Below, piece after piece: positions 26,523-35,211 of a stretch of 64,000 nucleotides of DNA. Every line of letters begins with the position of its first letter. Within the stretch, counting starts at the first letter, position 1. The notes beneath the pieces were generated by a model. That model did no database searches, had not been told where the DNA came from, and was given only the letters and a program-made list of their open reading frames with translations. The position numbers were made by a program, and so were the translations under genes. The DNA comes from Sphingomonadaceae bacterium (GTDB lineage: Bacteria > Pseudomonadota > Alphaproteobacteria > Sphingomonadales > Sphingomonadaceae): positions 1 through 64,000 of the forward strand of contig JANWWL010000009.1 in NCBI GenBank assembly GCA_025056155.1, read 5' to 3'.

Positions 26523-27527
26523 ATGGCCTTAAGCCCGACGTGGATCCGGCCCCGGCCCGAGGGGATCCATCTGCCGGGCCCGGACGTCTGGATCGATCCC
26601 GCCCGGCCGGTGGCCCGCGCCATCGTGACCCATGGCCATGCGGATCACGCCCGGGCCGGTCATGGCGCGGTGTGGGCGAGTGCGGAGACGCTCGCCATCA
26701 TGGCCGCGCGGGGCCAGGCGCCCGAGGCCGGGCACGCGCTGGCCATGGGCGTTGCCATCGGCCTGGGTGACGTGACGGTGAGCCTGCACCCTTCGGGCCA
26801 CATCCTGGGCGCCTGCCAGGTGCGGCTGGAGGGGCCGGACGGGCGGGTCGTGGTGGTGACGGGCGACTGGAAGCGCGCGCCCGATCCCACCTGCGCTCCC
26901 TTCACGCCGCTTCCTTGCGACATTCTGGTGACCGAGGCCACCTTCGCCCTGCCGGTGTTCCGCCATCCGCCGCCCGAGGCCGAGGTGGCGCGCGCCTTGG
27001 CCATGTTGGGCCGCCAGCCGCGGCGCTGCCTGCTGATCGGCGCCTACGCGCTGGGCAAGGCGCAGCGCCTCGTGAGGCTCTTGCGCGCGGCCGGCCACGA
27101 GCGGCCCATCTTCCTGCACGGGGCGCTGAAGGCGCTGTGCGCGCTCTACGAGGCCCGGGGCGTCGCGCTGGGGCCGCTCGTGCCCGTGGCCGAGGCCACG
27201 AAAGCCGACCTGGCCGGAGAAATCGTGCTTGCCCCCCCATCGGCCTTGGCCGACCGCTGGTCGCGCCGCCTGCCCGATCCCATTCCGGCGATGGCCTCGG
27301 GCTGGATGCGCATCCGGGCCCGGGCGCGCCAGCGGGGCGTGGAGTTGCCCTTGGTGATTTCCGACCACGCGGATTGGGCGGAGCTGACGGCCACGATCGC
27401 GGAGTTGGCGCCCCGCGAGGTGTGGGTGACCCACGGGCGAGACGACGCCCTGGTGCATTGGTGCCGCACGCAAGGGATTCCCGCACGCGCCCTGGAACTG
27501 GTGGGGCGCGAGGACGAGGACGACTGA
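26523..27527 (+). CDS. Ligase-associated metallo-beta-lactamase exonuclease
   Basis: This belongs to the CPSF/SNM1-like metallo-beta-lactamase fold proteins that travel with an ATP-dependent DNA ligase in bacteria. The metal motif THGHADHAR is near residues 37-45, HPSG near 81, the TGDWKR segment near 107, and a C-terminal SDHADW and THGRDD. The start is the ATG at 26523 (MALSPTWIRP), giving 334 residues, close to the family norm. Its stop overlaps the ligase start (TGATG). The usual complete cluster also has a DEXH helicase and a PdeM-type phosphoesterase; neither is here. Confidence 0.9.
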   Translation: MALSPTWIRPRPEGIHLPGPDVWIDPARPVARAIVTHGHADHARAGHGAVWASAETLAIMAARGQAPEAGHALAMGVAIGLGDVTVSLHPSGHILGACQVRLEGPDGRVVVVTGDWKRAPDPTCAPFTPLPCDILVTEATFALPVFRHPPPEAEVARALAMLGRQPRRCLLIGAYALGKAQRLVRLLRAAGHERPIFLHGALKALCALYEARGVALGPLVPVAEATKADLAGEIVLAPPSALADRWSRRLPDPIPAMASGWMRIRARARQRGVELPLVISDHADWAELTATIAELAPREVWVTHGRDDALVHWCRTQGIPARALELVGREDEDD

Positions 27528-29155
27528 TGGAGTCGTTCGCCCGCCTCTTGGAATCGCTGGCGCTGACCCAATCCCGGACCGGGAAATTGGGCCTTCTGGG
27601 GGACTGGTTCGCCACTACGCCCGATCCCGATCGCGGCTGGGGTCTGGCCGCCCTGACGGGCACCCTGGATCTGCCGGCCGTGAAGCCAGCCGTCGTGCGC
27701 ACGCTGATCGAGGAGCGGGTGGATCCAGTGCTGTTCCGCCTGTCCTACGACTTTGTGGGCGATCTAGCCGAAACGGTGGCGCTGCTGTGGCCCGACCGCA
27801 AGGACCAGCCCCCGCCCGGATTGGCCGAGACGGTGGAGCGCCTCGCCCGTCTGGACCGCGCCGCGGCGCCCCGAGTGTTGGCCGACCTGCTCTCGCGCCT
27901 CGACGTCGGAGGGCGGCTTGCGCTGGTGAAGCTGGCGACCGGGGCCATGCGGGTGGGGGTGGCGGCACGGCTGGTGCGGCAGGCGCTGGCCGAGCGCTTC
28001 CGCCTGCCGTTGGCCGAACTCGAGGAGCGATGGCACGGCCTGTCGCCCCCCTACCTCGAGTTGTTCGCCTGGGCGGAGGGGCGGGCGCCGGCACCCGCCG
28101 CGGCGGCCGACACGCTGTTCCGGCCGTTCATGCTGGCCCACCCCTTGGAGGATCCCGCCACCCTCGACCTGTCGGCGTTCGCGGTCGAATGGAAGTGGGA
28201 CGGCATCCGGGCCATGGCGGTGGGCGGGCGACACGAGCGGCGTCTTTATTCGCGCGACGGCAACGATATCTCGGCCGCGTTCCCCGACCTGGCCGCCGCC
28301 ATCCCCGCCGGCCTGGTGCTGGACGGCGAACTGATGGTACGCGGCGCCGACGGGCAGCCGGCCGGGTTCCAGGCGCTCCAGTCGAGGTTGAACCGCAAGT
28401 CTCCCGACGCAGCCTTGATGGCCCGGCATCCGGCCTTTCTCAGGGCCTATGATCTGCTGGTGGAGGGAGGCACCGACCTGCGGGAGCGGCCGTGGGCGGA
28501 GCGCCGTGCCCGGCTGGAGGCCGTGATCGGGGGATGCGACGCGCGCCGGTTCGACCTGTCGCCGCTGGTCGAGGTGGCCGATGCGGCGACGCTGGCCCGC
28601 CTTCGCCGGTCACCGCCTCATGCCAGCATCGAGGGCGTGATGCTGAAGCGGCGCGACAGCCCCTATGTGCCCGGGCGGGTGACGGGCCTTTGGTGGAAGT
28701 GGAAGAAGGAGCCGATGCGCGCGGACTGCGTGCTGATGTACGCGCAGCGCGGGCACGGCAAACGCTCGAGTTTCTATTCCGACTTCACGTTCGGCGCCTG
28801 GGCCGACGGCCAGCTGGTGCCCGTGGGCAAGGCCTACTTCGGCTTCACCGACGCGGAGCTCGCCTGGCTCGATCGCTGGGTGCGCCAGCACACGATCGCA
28901 CGCTTCGGGCCCGTGCGCGAGGTGGAAAAGACCCTGGTGCTGGAGATCGCCTTCGAAGGGCTCCAAGAGAGCGCCCGGCATCGATCGGGCATCGCCATGC
29001 GGTTTCCCCGCATCGCGCGCATCCGGCCGGACAAGCCGGCCGCGGAGGCCGAGACGGTGGAGGGCATCCGCCGGCTGAGGGGACTGGCTCCGCGTGAGGT
29101 CGCCGGCGGGCCAGCGCGGCCGGGCGTGGCGACCTCGAGGCCGCCCGCGTGCTAG
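27527..29155 (+). CDS. ATP-dependent DNA ligase (bacterial accessory type)
   Basis: It seals nicks using ATP and probably serves repair rather than replication. The N-terminal helical domain spans about residues 1-200. The adenylation domain starts with EWKWDGIRA, with Lys223 as the AMP-accepting residue, and an OB-fold follows with the GLWWKWKKEP region (motif V) and a basic RFPR segment (motif VI) near the end. The length of 542 residues is standard for the ligase found next to the metallo-beta-lactamase exonuclease. The two genes share bases (TGATG at 27525-27529), so they are translationally coupled. No Ku or polymerase domain is present, so this is not the LigD NHEJ system. Confidence 0.94.
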   Translation: MESFARLLESLALTQSRTGKLGLLGDWFATTPDPDRGWGLAALTGTLDLPAVKPAVVRTLIEERVDPVLFRLSYDFVGDLAETVALLWPDRKDQPPPGLAETVERLARLDRAAAPRVLADLLSRLDVGGRLALVKLATGAMRVGVAARLVRQALAERFRLPLAELEERWHGLSPPYLELFAWAEGRAPAPAAAADTLFRPFMLAHPLEDPATLDLSAFAVEWKWDGIRAMAVGGRHERRLYSRDGNDISAAFPDLAAAIPAGLVLDGELMVRGADGQPAGFQALQSRLNRKSPDAALMARHPAFLRAYDLLVEGGTDLRERPWAERRARLEAVIGGCDARRFDLSPLVEVADAATLARLRRSPPHASIEGVMLKRRDSPYVPGRVTGLWWKWKKEPMRADCVLMYAQRGHGKRSSFYSDFTFGAWADGQLVPVGKAYFGFTDAELAWLDRWVRQHTIARFGPVREVEKTLVLEIAFEGLQESARHRSGIAMRFPRIARIRPDKPAAEAETVEGIRRLRGLAPREVAGGPARPGVATSRPPAC

Positions 29156-29283
29156 GGTCGCGCCGGCCGGCCGCTACATCCCGGCCGGCGCCGAGCCTGA
29201 CGCGGCCTTGGGATTCGTGATCAGCGCTCGTTTAACCTGATTCCGGCGGTTCGCCAGCGGCCGGCCGGCCGTGAACCGAGGAC

Positions 29284-30771
29284 GTGGCGCGGCGGGCGGG
29301 CCTTGGCGGATGGGTGGTCTTGATGCTGCTCCTGGCGCTGGTCGGGCCGGTCGGCCAGGCGGCGGGCGCGGACTGGGTGGAAGCTCGCTCGGCCCATTTC
29401 CGCCTCTTCCAGGAAGGGTCCGCCCAGCAGGCGGTGCGGCGCGTGCGCGAGCTCGAGGAGTTGCGCGCGCTCATGATGGCCCTCGTCGGGCCGGCTGCCC
29501 CGCACCCGGGGCGTGCGCCGCTCGACCTGTTCGTGCTGCCCGACATCGAGGATCCGGTGACCGGCGCCACCCCGCCAGCTGGCGTGGCAGCGATCTATCG
29601 CCTGTCGCCGGGCGGGGCGGTGGTGCTGGCGCGCGCCAAGGCCCTTGCTGGCCCGGGGGGGGAGGGCGTGCTGCGCCACGAAGTGGCCCACCATCTGCTG
29701 GCCGCGGATTGGCGCCACCGCTACCCGGCCTGGTACGTCGAGGGCGTGGCCGAATATCTGGCCACGGCCCGCTTCGAAACGCAGGTCATTGAGCACGGCC
29801 GGGCCGACCCAGGGCGGCTGGCGTGGCTTGGGCGTCGCCCATGGCTCCCGCCCGAACGGGTGCTCCGTTGGCAGGGCGAGGTGCAGGGTCCGGCGGAGAC
29901 CGCTCTCCTCTACGCCCAAAGTTGGCTTCTGGCCCATTGGCTGTTGCGCCGGCCGGACGGGCCGCAGCGCCTGCGCGCCTATCTTGCGGCGTATACGGAG
30001 GGTGCGGATCCCGTGGCGGCCTTTCGCCACCACGTCGACCAGGATCTCGCGACCCTGAACGCGCGCCTCTGGGCCTATCTGCGCGATCCCGGGCGGGCGA
30101 CCTACACCCGCATTCCGCGCGCCGCACCCCCGGCGATTCCGGTCGACGTCGAGCCGGCGGCGTCCGCCCCGTGGCTTGCCGCCTACGTGCGGCTGGTCCA
30201 CGGCTTGCCCGCTGCGGGCGCGGCCGCGCTGCCGCAGACGTGCTCGGCCCCCGCCACGTGCGCCTTCGCCCGCCGCGTAGAGGCCTTGGCCGAGGTGCGC
30301 CAGGGCGATGCGCGCCGGGCGCTCGCCCTTCTGGACAAACTGTTGGACGAGCGACCGGGAGACCCCGAGCTCCTCCAGTGGCGGGGGGAGGCGCGGCTGA
30401 AAGCCGAGGGTGCCCAGGAGGCCGCGCGGGCGGATTTCCGGCAGGCGCTGGCGACTGGCCCTGCGGGATGGCGTGCCGTGGTGCCTTTGATCCGCAGCCA
30501 GGCGCCAGCCGACCTGAGCACGGAAGACTTCGCCCGGCTGGCCGTCGCCGTGGCGGATGCCCCCCAGGCGCCGGAACTGCGCCTGCTGTGGGCGCAGGCA
30601 CTGGCCTTGGCAGGCCGGACCGAGACGGCGGTGCAGGTCGCGCGTTCGGTGGGGGCGGATGTTCAGGGCGTCTTCCGGCCACCCCGCGGGGCGTGGCTCA
30701 GCGTCATGGGGCTCGAACCGGCAGCGCACCGAACGGCACCAGACCCGGCCGGGGTGCCTCAGCGGCGGTAG
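29284..30771 (+). CDS. Secreted peptidase-MA-like (DUF1570-type) protein with TPR-like C-terminus
   Basis: This looks like an exported zinc-metallopeptidase-like protein. A signal peptide covers about residues 1-29. The gluzincin motif HEVAH lies at 132-136, with a downstream Glu in VEGVAEYLA near 155 as a possible third zinc ligand. The C-terminal half (about 280-470) is alanine-rich and helical, with repeats such as GDARRALALLDKLLDERPGDPELL that resemble TPR units. The start is GTG 29284. Its last 13 bases overlap the convergent tesB gene. The substrate is unknown; proteolytic activity is inferred only from the motif. Confidence 0.78.
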   Translation: MARRAGLGGWVVLMLLLALVGPVGQAAGADWVEARSAHFRLFQEGSAQQAVRRVRELEELRALMMALVGPAAPHPGRAPLDLFVLPDIEDPVTGATPPAGVAAIYRLSPGGAVVLARAKALAGPGGEGVLRHEVAHHLLAADWRHRYPAWYVEGVAEYLATARFETQVIEHGRADPGRLAWLGRRPWLPPERVLRWQGEVQGPAETALLYAQSWLLAHWLLRRPDGPQRLRAYLAAYTEGADPVAAFRHHVDQDLATLNARLWAYLRDPGRATYTRIPRAAPPAIPVDVEPAASAPWLAAYVRLVHGLPAAGAAALPQTCSAPATCAFARRVEALAEVRQGDARRALALLDKLLDERPGDPELLQWRGEARLKAEGAQEAARADFRQALATGPAGWRAVVPLIRSQAPADLSTEDFARLAVAVADAPQAPELRLLWAQALALAGRTETAVQVARSVGADVQGVFRPPRGAWLSVMGLEPAAHRTAPDPAGVPQRR

Positions 30772-31658
30772 CGGATCAGCCCCTCCTGCACGACGGAGGC
30801 CACGAGCCGGCCGTCGCGGGCGAACAGGCGGCCTTCGTTGAGGCCGCGGGCCCCGGCGGCGGCTGGCGAGACCTGGACGAAGAGGTGCCATTCGTCGGGA
30901 CGGTAGGGGCCATGGAACCAGATGGCGTGGTCGAGGCTGGCGGCCTGCAGCTTTGGGTCGGTCCAGGAGACGGCGTGGGGCAGAAGACAGGTGTCGAGCA
31001 GTGTCATGTCGGACGCGTACGCCAGGAGGCAGGCGGCAAGGCGCGGATCGCTCGGGACGGGGCCGTCGGTGCGCAGCCAGTGCATCGCCCGCGGGGGTCG
31101 CCGCGCCGGGGCGAGCGGGTCCATGGGGTCGACGGGTCGGAAGTCGAGCGGGCGTTCCCGCTGGGCCCACAGCGAGCGCCAAGGCTCGGGCACGCGATGG
31201 GCGTGGCGCCGGGCCAGCTCGGTTTCGGACAGGAGTGTCTCGGGCGGAGGGGCGGGTGGCATCCGATCGGCATGGGTGAACCCTTCCTCCACCAGTTGGA
31301 ACGAGGCCATGAGGGCGAAGATCGGTCGGCCGTGCTGGATGGCCGAGACGCTGCGGGTGGTGAAGCTGGTGCCGTCGCGCTCGCGCACGACGCGGTAAAG
31401 GATGGGCACCTGCGGTTCCCCCGGTCGCAGGAAATAGCCGTGGAGCGAGTGCACCGGGCGGTCGGCCGGAACCGTCCGCTGGGCGGCGGCCAGAGCCTGG
31501 GCCACCACCTGCCCGCCGTAGACGCGGATCCACCCCGGGTCGGAGTTGGCCCCGCGGTACAGGTCGACCTCGATCTCCTCGACGTCGAGGAGGCGAAGCA
31601 GTCGCCCGAGGGCCGATGAGGGTTGCGGTGTCGGGCCGTGGCGGATGGCGTGGTCCAT
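30759..31658 (-). CDS. tesB: Acyl-CoA thioesterase II (TesB)
   Basis: It hydrolyses medium- and long-chain acyl-CoA to free acid and CoA. The double hot-dog fold is recognisable from RVYGGQVVAQALAAA near residue 45, HSLHGYFLRPG near 70 and the active-site region ASLDHAIWFH near 240. The Thr/Gln pair of the active site is in the C-terminal hot dog. The length of 299 residues is normal. The start ATG 31658 is unambiguous. It is divergent from glpK with about 60 bases between, and overlaps the peptidase-MA gene by 13 bases at its 3' end. Confidence 0.95.
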   Translation of the reverse strand: MDHAIRHGPTPQPSSALGRLLRLLDVEEIEVDLYRGANSDPGWIRVYGGQVVAQALAAAQRTVPADRPVHSLHGYFLRPGEPQVPILYRVVRERDGTSFTTRSVSAIQHGRPIFALMASFQLVEEGFTHADRMPPAPPPETLLSETELARRHAHRVPEPWRSLWAQRERPLDFRPVDPMDPLAPARRPPRAMHWLRTDGPVPSDPRLAACLLAYASDMTLLDTCLLPHAVSWTDPKLQAASLDHAIWFHGPYRPDEWHLFVQVSPAAAGARGLNEGRLFARDGRLVASVVQEGLIRYRR

Positions 31659-31720
31659 GCGGCGTTCCCTTCCGGCGATGACGGGCGCGCTGCTAACCGA
31701 GGGGCCTGAGGGGCGGAAGG

Positions 31721-33208
31721 GTGCGGGACCTCTTGTTGGCCATCGACGCAGGGACGACGTCGGTCCGGGCCGTGGCCTTTGACCGTGAAGGGCGGATTCG
31801 GGCGAGCGCCCAGCACCCCCTGACCACGCGGCATCCGCAACCCGGCTGGGTGGAGCAGGATGCGGCCCAGATCCGCGACCTCTCGCTGCGAGCGGCGGGT
31901 GCGGTGGTGGCCAAGGTGGGTGCGGGCCGGGTGGAGGCCATCGGCATCACGAACCAGCGCGAGACCGCCATCGCCTGGGATCGGGAGACGGGCGAACCGC
32001 TGGGCCCGGCCATCGTGTGGCAGGACCGGCGGACCGCTGATGTGTGCCTCGCCCTGGCGCACGACGGGTATGAGGAGAGCGTACGCAAGCGCACCGGCCT
32101 GCGCCTCGATCCCTATTTCTCGGCCACGAAGTTCGGCTGGCTCATCCGGAACCTGGCCCCCGTGGCGAAGGCTGCGGAGGCAGGGCGGCTGGCCCTGGGG
32201 ACGGTCGACTCCTGGCTGCTGTTCGCCCTGTCGGACGGGCAGGTCCACGCCACCGACCCCACGAACGCGTCGCGCACGCTGCTTATGGACCTGGCCTGCG
32301 ACGCGTGGGATGCGGACCTCCTGGGCCTGTTCGGCGTCCCCCAGGCAGCGCTGCCCCGGATCCTGCCGTCGGTGGGAGAGGTGGTGCGGACGCGGGCGTT
32401 CGGGCCCCCCATCCCGGTGGCGGCTGTGGCGGGTGACCAGCAGGCCGCCTTGGCGGGTCAGGGCTGTGCCGCCCCGGGCGAGGCCAAGTGCACCTATGGC
32501 ACCGGGATCTTCCTGTTGGCGCATTCGGGAGGCTCGATCCCCAGGAGCCGGCACCGGCTCCTGTCCACGCGCGTGGCGGGAGACCGGCAGTGGGCGCTCG
32601 AGGGTTCCGTGTTCGTCGGTGGCGATGCCGTCAAATGGCTGCGCGACCGCTTGGGCCTGATCGCGACGGCCGCCGAGACGGCGGCGCTGGCCGCCTCGGT
32701 CGAATCGGCCGGGGGCGTGGTGGTGGTGCCGGCCTTTGTCGGACTGGGGGCGCCCTGGTGGCAGCCGAACGCCCGCGGGCTGGTGACCGGCATCACCCCG
32801 GCGACCGGCCGGGCCGAACTGGTGCGCGCAACGCTCGAGGCCATGGGCAATCAGACCATGGACCTCATCGAAGCCTTCCGTTCCGACGGTGTGACGCCGA
32901 GCGCCCTGCACGTCGACGGCGGCATGGTGGCCAACGATTGGCTGTGCCAGGATTTGGCGGACGCCACAGGCCTTGCGATCGTCCGGCCGGCCGAGGTCGA
33001 GACGACGGCCTTGGGCGCTGCGATGCTGGCCGGCGTAGGGGTCGGGTGGTTCGCCGGGATCCCCGAGGCGGCCGCCGCCATGACGCGCGTGGATCGCCGC
33101 TTCATGCCCCGGACGAGCGAGACCGAGCGGCAGGGCCGCCGGGCGGCCTGGCGGAAGGCCATCGCCCAGGTGCTGGCCGGCGTGACAGGGGAGGGGCCTT
33201 CGCACTAG
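31721..33208 (+). CDS. glpK: Glycerol kinase
   Basis: It phosphorylates glycerol to glycerol-3-phosphate. The ATP-binding start LLAIDAGTTSVRAVAFD is at residues 4-20, NQRETAIAWDRETG near 82 contacts glycerol, and the FGGY family signatures GTGIFLL and VDGGMVANDWLCQ are present. The length of 495 residues is normal. The start is GTG 31721. glpF and glpD are absent, so glycerol uptake and oxidation are encoded elsewhere. A MerR-type regulator follows after ten bases and may be co-transcribed, though nothing shows that it controls glpK. Confidence 0.96.
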   Translation: MRDLLLAIDAGTTSVRAVAFDREGRIRASAQHPLTTRHPQPGWVEQDAAQIRDLSLRAAGAVVAKVGAGRVEAIGITNQRETAIAWDRETGEPLGPAIVWQDRRTADVCLALAHDGYEESVRKRTGLRLDPYFSATKFGWLIRNLAPVAKAAEAGRLALGTVDSWLLFALSDGQVHATDPTNASRTLLMDLACDAWDADLLGLFGVPQAALPRILPSVGEVVRTRAFGPPIPVAAVAGDQQAALAGQGCAAPGEAKCTYGTGIFLLAHSGGSIPRSRHRLLSTRVAGDRQWALEGSVFVGGDAVKWLRDRLGLIATAAETAALAASVESAGGVVVVPAFVGLGAPWWQPNARGLVTGITPATGRAELVRATLEAMGNQTMDLIEAFRSDGVTPSALHVDGGMVANDWLCQDLADATGLAIVRPAEVETTALGAAMLAGVGVGWFAGIPEAAAAMTRVDRRFMPRTSETERQGRRAAWRKAIAQVLAGVTGEGPSH

Positions 33209-33218
33209 GGCAGCTGCC

Positions 33219-33920
33219 ATGCGCATGCGCGAGCTCGAGCGCCTCTCGGGGGTGGGGCGCGAGACCATCCGCTTCTATATTCGGGAGGGCCTGCTGCCGG
33301 AGCCCATCCGGACCTCGCGCAATTCCGCCCTGTATGGCGAGGAGCATCTGCAGCGCCTGCTCGCCATCCGGCGCCTGCGCGACGACCGGTTCCTGCCCTT
33401 GGGCGTCATCCGCTCGCTCCTCGATTCGCCGCCCGACGCCGGCTGGGATAGCCCGGACATCCTGCCCCACGTCGATCGACTGCTGAGAGCCCGGCTCGAC
33501 CGGCACGGCGAGCGGGAGGACGCCCGGGCCATCCTGGCCGAGGCGGGACGCGCACAGGACCTGGACGAACTGGTGCAGAAGGGCGTGGTTCAGGTGGCCC
33601 CCGATGGCACCGTCTCGCCACGGGATGCGCGGATCCTGCGGATCCTCGTCGATCTCGCCCGCCTGGGCTTCACGCGCGAGCAGGGGTGGCAGGGCGAATC
33701 GCTCGCCCGCTACGTCGAGACGCTGCGCTGGTTGGCCGACGTGCAGGTGCGCGAGTTCGTGGCCAGTGCCGGCGGGCGCATGGGCGATCAGGAAGCGGCC
33801 GAGCTGGCGGAACGAGGGCTGGGGCTGCTCATCGAGCTCATCAGCGAGATCTTCGTGCGCGAGCTGCTGGCCGCCCTCGATGCGCGGGCGGGCCGGACTA
33901 GAAATCGCCCACCAGAGTGA
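33219..33920 (+). CDS. MerR-family transcriptional regulator
   Basis: The N-terminal winged-helix domain is typical of MerR: MRELERLSGVGRETIRFYIR, then LPEPIRTSRNSALYGEEHLQRL, over residues 3-55. The C-terminal 150 residues are helical and without obvious metal-binding cysteines, so this is not a metal sensor of the MerR/CueR sort. It resembles members with a TetR-like or lipid-sensing effector part, but the ligand is unknown. The start is ATG 33219, ten bases after glpK. Its 3' end overlaps the convergent NfrA-like gene by 23 bases. Confidence 0.88.
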   Translation: MRMRELERLSGVGRETIRFYIREGLLPEPIRTSRNSALYGEEHLQRLLAIRRLRDDRFLPLGVIRSLLDSPPDAGWDSPDILPHVDRLLRARLDRHGEREDARAILAEAGRAQDLDELVQKGVVQVAPDGTVSPRDARILRILVDLARLGFTREQGWQGESLARYVETLRWLADVQVREFVASAGGRMGDQEAAELAERGLGLLIELISEIFVRELLAALDARAGRTRNRPPE

Positions 33921-35211
33921 GCGCGGCACCCGACCGCGGCAGGGCGTTGCCGGCAACCTGCCAGCGATAGTCGAGCTGGAACGCCACGGGGGATCGCCGC
34001 GGTCTGAGCTCGATCACCGGCCCCAGGTCGAGCCGATGGGAGCTGGTGAAGCCCTCCTGCCCGGCCGCCCACAGGCCCGCCCCTGCGGCAAGCCGCAAGC
34101 GCCCGGCTTCGAACAGGGGGGTGAGGCCACGGGCCTGGAGGCCGCCGTAGGGAATGGGATCCTGGAAGTCGACGATCCCGCCCTCGGCGTAGACGTCCCA
34201 GGCGATCGTCCGGCGCGCGAACTCGACGCTGCCCGACCCCCCGGCGGCAAGGCGCGCAGCCCAGGCGTCGAGGGCGAAGCGGCCGACGGCGAAGCGGCGT
34301 TCGACGGCGGCCGAGACCGATGCCCGGGGAAAGGGGTCGACGCGAAGGCCGATGGCGGCCTCCGTCGTGTCGGGGTCAAGGGCGCCGGTGGCATCGGCCC
34401 CGCTCGCGACCCGGGCGAAGACCGTGAGGCGTCGCCGGCCCTGGGGGTTGGGGGTGAAGCCGAGACTGAGCCCGGTCTGGGTGGCTCCGAGAACCGGGGT
34501 GGCGGCCAAGGGGTCTCCGCCGCCCTCGTGGCGAAGGAGAGCGTACATCGAGGCCGAGAACCGCCGCGTGAGGGGTCGAAGGTCTTGGCGCCATTGAGGC
34601 GCGTTGGGCGCATCGGGGGCGAGGGCGATGGCGCGGGCAAGACCGTCGGCGGCGGCGCGCCGGTCGCCGGAGCGCAGCGCGGCGTAAGCGTCGCTGGCGA
34701 GGGCGTAGGCTCGCTCGGCCGCCTCGGGCGACGCGCCGGCGGCGGCGGTGCGGGGTGCCGCCACGGCAGGAGCGGCCGGCGGCGTCGCGGCGCTTGGGTC
34801 CGGGCCGGTCGGGACGCTGGCGGGCGGGGATGGTGGCAGGCGGAAGCCGAGGACGGGATCGACCGCCTCGAGCCGGATGGGAACGACGACCGGCGGTGTC
34901 CGCACCGGGTTGGCCGGGGGCGCGGGTGGCGGCGGCGCGGGGGCGGGTGCGGGGCCCAGCCGGTCGGGCGGCCCCCAGCCGGCAGCCACCAGCCGGGCGA
35001 CCGTCTCGCCGGCCACCTGGCTCGCCACGGCGGCGGCCAGGGCGGCGGCATCCTGAACGGCCACGGGCGCCGCAGGCGCGGGAGCCGACTCGGGGCGCGT
35101 TTCGTCCAGCAACTCGGGCAAGCGGCCGGCGGCCCAGCCCGCGAGTAGGACGGCGAGCACCTGGTAGAGCCGGAGCGCCCGCCCGGGCCGGGGGGGCTCG
35201 AGCTCGCTCAT
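33898..35211 (-). CDS. NfrA-like outer-membrane glycan-export protein (NfrA C-terminal barrel type)
   Basis: The protein has 437 residues. A short hydrophobic N-terminal helix (about 14-31) acts as signal or anchor. A long Ala/Pro-rich linker follows (about 40-190). A TPR-like helical patch lies at about 195-235. The C-terminal ~200 residues are of beta-barrel character and resemble the C-terminal domain of phage N4 adsorption protein NfrA; the chain ends in Phe (TLVGDF), as outer-membrane barrels do. E. coli NfrA is more than twice as long. The start ATG 35211 overlaps the stop of the glycosyltransferase (ATGA), so the two are coupled. An export role is inferred from this pairing. Confidence 0.7.
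   Translation of the reverse strand: MSELEPPRPGRALRLYQVLAVLLAGWAAGRLPELLDETRPESAPAPAAPVAVQDAAALAAAVASQVAGETVARLVAAGWGPPDRLGPAPAPAPPPPAPPANPVRTPPVVVPIRLEAVDPVLGFRLPPSPPASVPTGPDPSAATPPAAPAVAAPRTAAAGASPEAAERAYALASDAYAALRSGDRRAAADGLARAIALAPDAPNAPQWRQDLRPLTRRFSASMYALLRHEGGGDPLAATPVLGATQTGLSLGFTPNPQGRRRLTVFARVASGADATGALDPDTTEAAIGLRVDPFPRASVSAAVERRFAVGRFALDAWAARLAAGGSGSVEFARRTIAWDVYAEGGIVDFQDPIPYGGLQARGLTPLFEAGRLRLAAGAGLWAAGQEGFTSSHRLDLGPVIELRPRRSPVAFQLDYRWQVAGNALPRSGAALTLVGDF

Noticed and set aside
33219-33920. A metal-sensing MerR regulator
   Set aside because: No metal-binding cysteines in the effector part.
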